Of a stretch of 23,306 nt of DNA, positions 23,194 through 23,306 are shown piece by piece; position 1 is the stretch's first letter, and each line of letters opens with the position of its first letter. A program made the translations under genes and the position numbers. The notes under the pieces are model-generated. The model made no database searches. It was not told the DNA's origin and was given only the letters and a program-made list of their open reading frames with translations. The stretch covers positions 1 through 23,306 of the forward strand of contig SFTH01000031.1 in the NCBI GenBank assembly GCA_004563405.1, given 5' to 3'. Source of the stretch: a bacterium (GTDB taxonomy: Bacteria > Bacillota > Clostridia > Christensenellales > Aristaeellaceae).

Positions 23194-23306
23194 TTAAACC
23201 TTTGTACCCTTAACCAACAACATCATAGGTCTACGCATTTCATTACACATTCCCGGCATACCCATCATATCTGCCGGAGGCATTGCTTCCTCAATAGCCT
23301 CAATTT
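23194..23306 (-). CDS. 3' end of an unrecognised gene running off the window
   Basis: A minus-strand frame is open from the window edge to a TAA at 23194-23196, covering 36 codons. It begins IEAIEEAMPP and ends LLVKGTKV. The tail is rich in Met (nine in 36 residues). Its bases are visibly more AT-rich than the core genes. I do not recognise the family. The length is too short to be sure it is coding, but the stop is followed by hairpins, as a gene end would be. Confidence 0.4.
   Translation of the reverse strand, partial: IEAIEEAMPPADMMGMPGMCNEMRRPMMLLVKGTKV

Noticed and set aside
1..23306. CRISPR arrays, insertion sequences, rRNA genes, riboswitches
   Set aside because: No regularly spaced repeats, transposase frames, rRNA sequence or recognisable riboswitch cores were seen on either strand.

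Overview
The window looks like chromosomal DNA from a GC-rich, strictly anaerobic, fermentative member of the Firmicutes (Clostridia-like). The evidence is the plsX-acpP-rnc-smc-ftsY gene order, strong GGAGG ribosome binding sites, Clostridia-type energy genes (HdrABC, FlxABCD, an [FeFe]-hydrogenase-like sensor), and the absence of respiratory membrane complexes. I cannot name a genus.

Layout. (1) 1-580: an AT-richer stretch with no convincing gene, then two tRNA-Ser genes (GCT and TGA) on the minus strand, with a consensus promoter and a terminator. (2) 582-14389, all minus: a very long co-directional gene set with tiny gaps or ATGA-type overlaps. Read 5' to 3' it is a lactate/malate dehydrogenase, hdrB, hdrC, hdrA, flxD, flxC, flxB, flxA, a fumarate-reductase iron-sulfur subunit and flavoprotein, a strong intercistronic stem-loop, an aspartate:alanine-exchanger-family transporter, a thioredoxin-like [2Fe-2S] ferredoxin, a hydrogenase-like H-cluster protein and a SpoIIE-type phosphatase. 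(3) 14390-14703: a regulatory spacer with the ftsY terminator and a probable promoter for the long operon. (4) 14704-21166, minus: the housekeeping cluster plsX, acpP, rnc, smc, ftsY with its own promoter. (5) 21361-21437: tRNA-Arg(CCG) on the plus strand with promoter and terminator. (6) 21682-22752, plus: aldose 1-epimerase. (7) 22753-23306: a non-coding, hairpin-dense stretch followed by the 3' end of an unrecognised, AT-richer gene that runs off the window, possibly the edge of an accessory element.

How the genes may work together. FlxABCD-HdrABC is a known soluble complex type that oxidises NADH and is thought to use flavin-based electron bifurcation to reduce ferredoxin and a second, higher-potential acceptor. 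Here it is fused in one operon to a soluble fumarate-reductase-type FrdAB pair with no membrane anchor. The leading dehydrogenase carries Arg at the position that usually marks malate rather than lactate specificity. The next gene downstream is an Asp/Ala-exchanger-type transporter. My inference is a cytoplasmic module that turns aspartate/oxaloacetate/malate into fumarate and succinate while using the energy drop from NADH to fumarate to make reduced ferredoxin. The terminal genes (ferredoxin, H-cluster protein, phosphatase) look like a redox or H2 sensing branch. This bifurcating fumarate reductase reading is the most interesting candidate system in the window; it is inferred from gene content and has not been shown.
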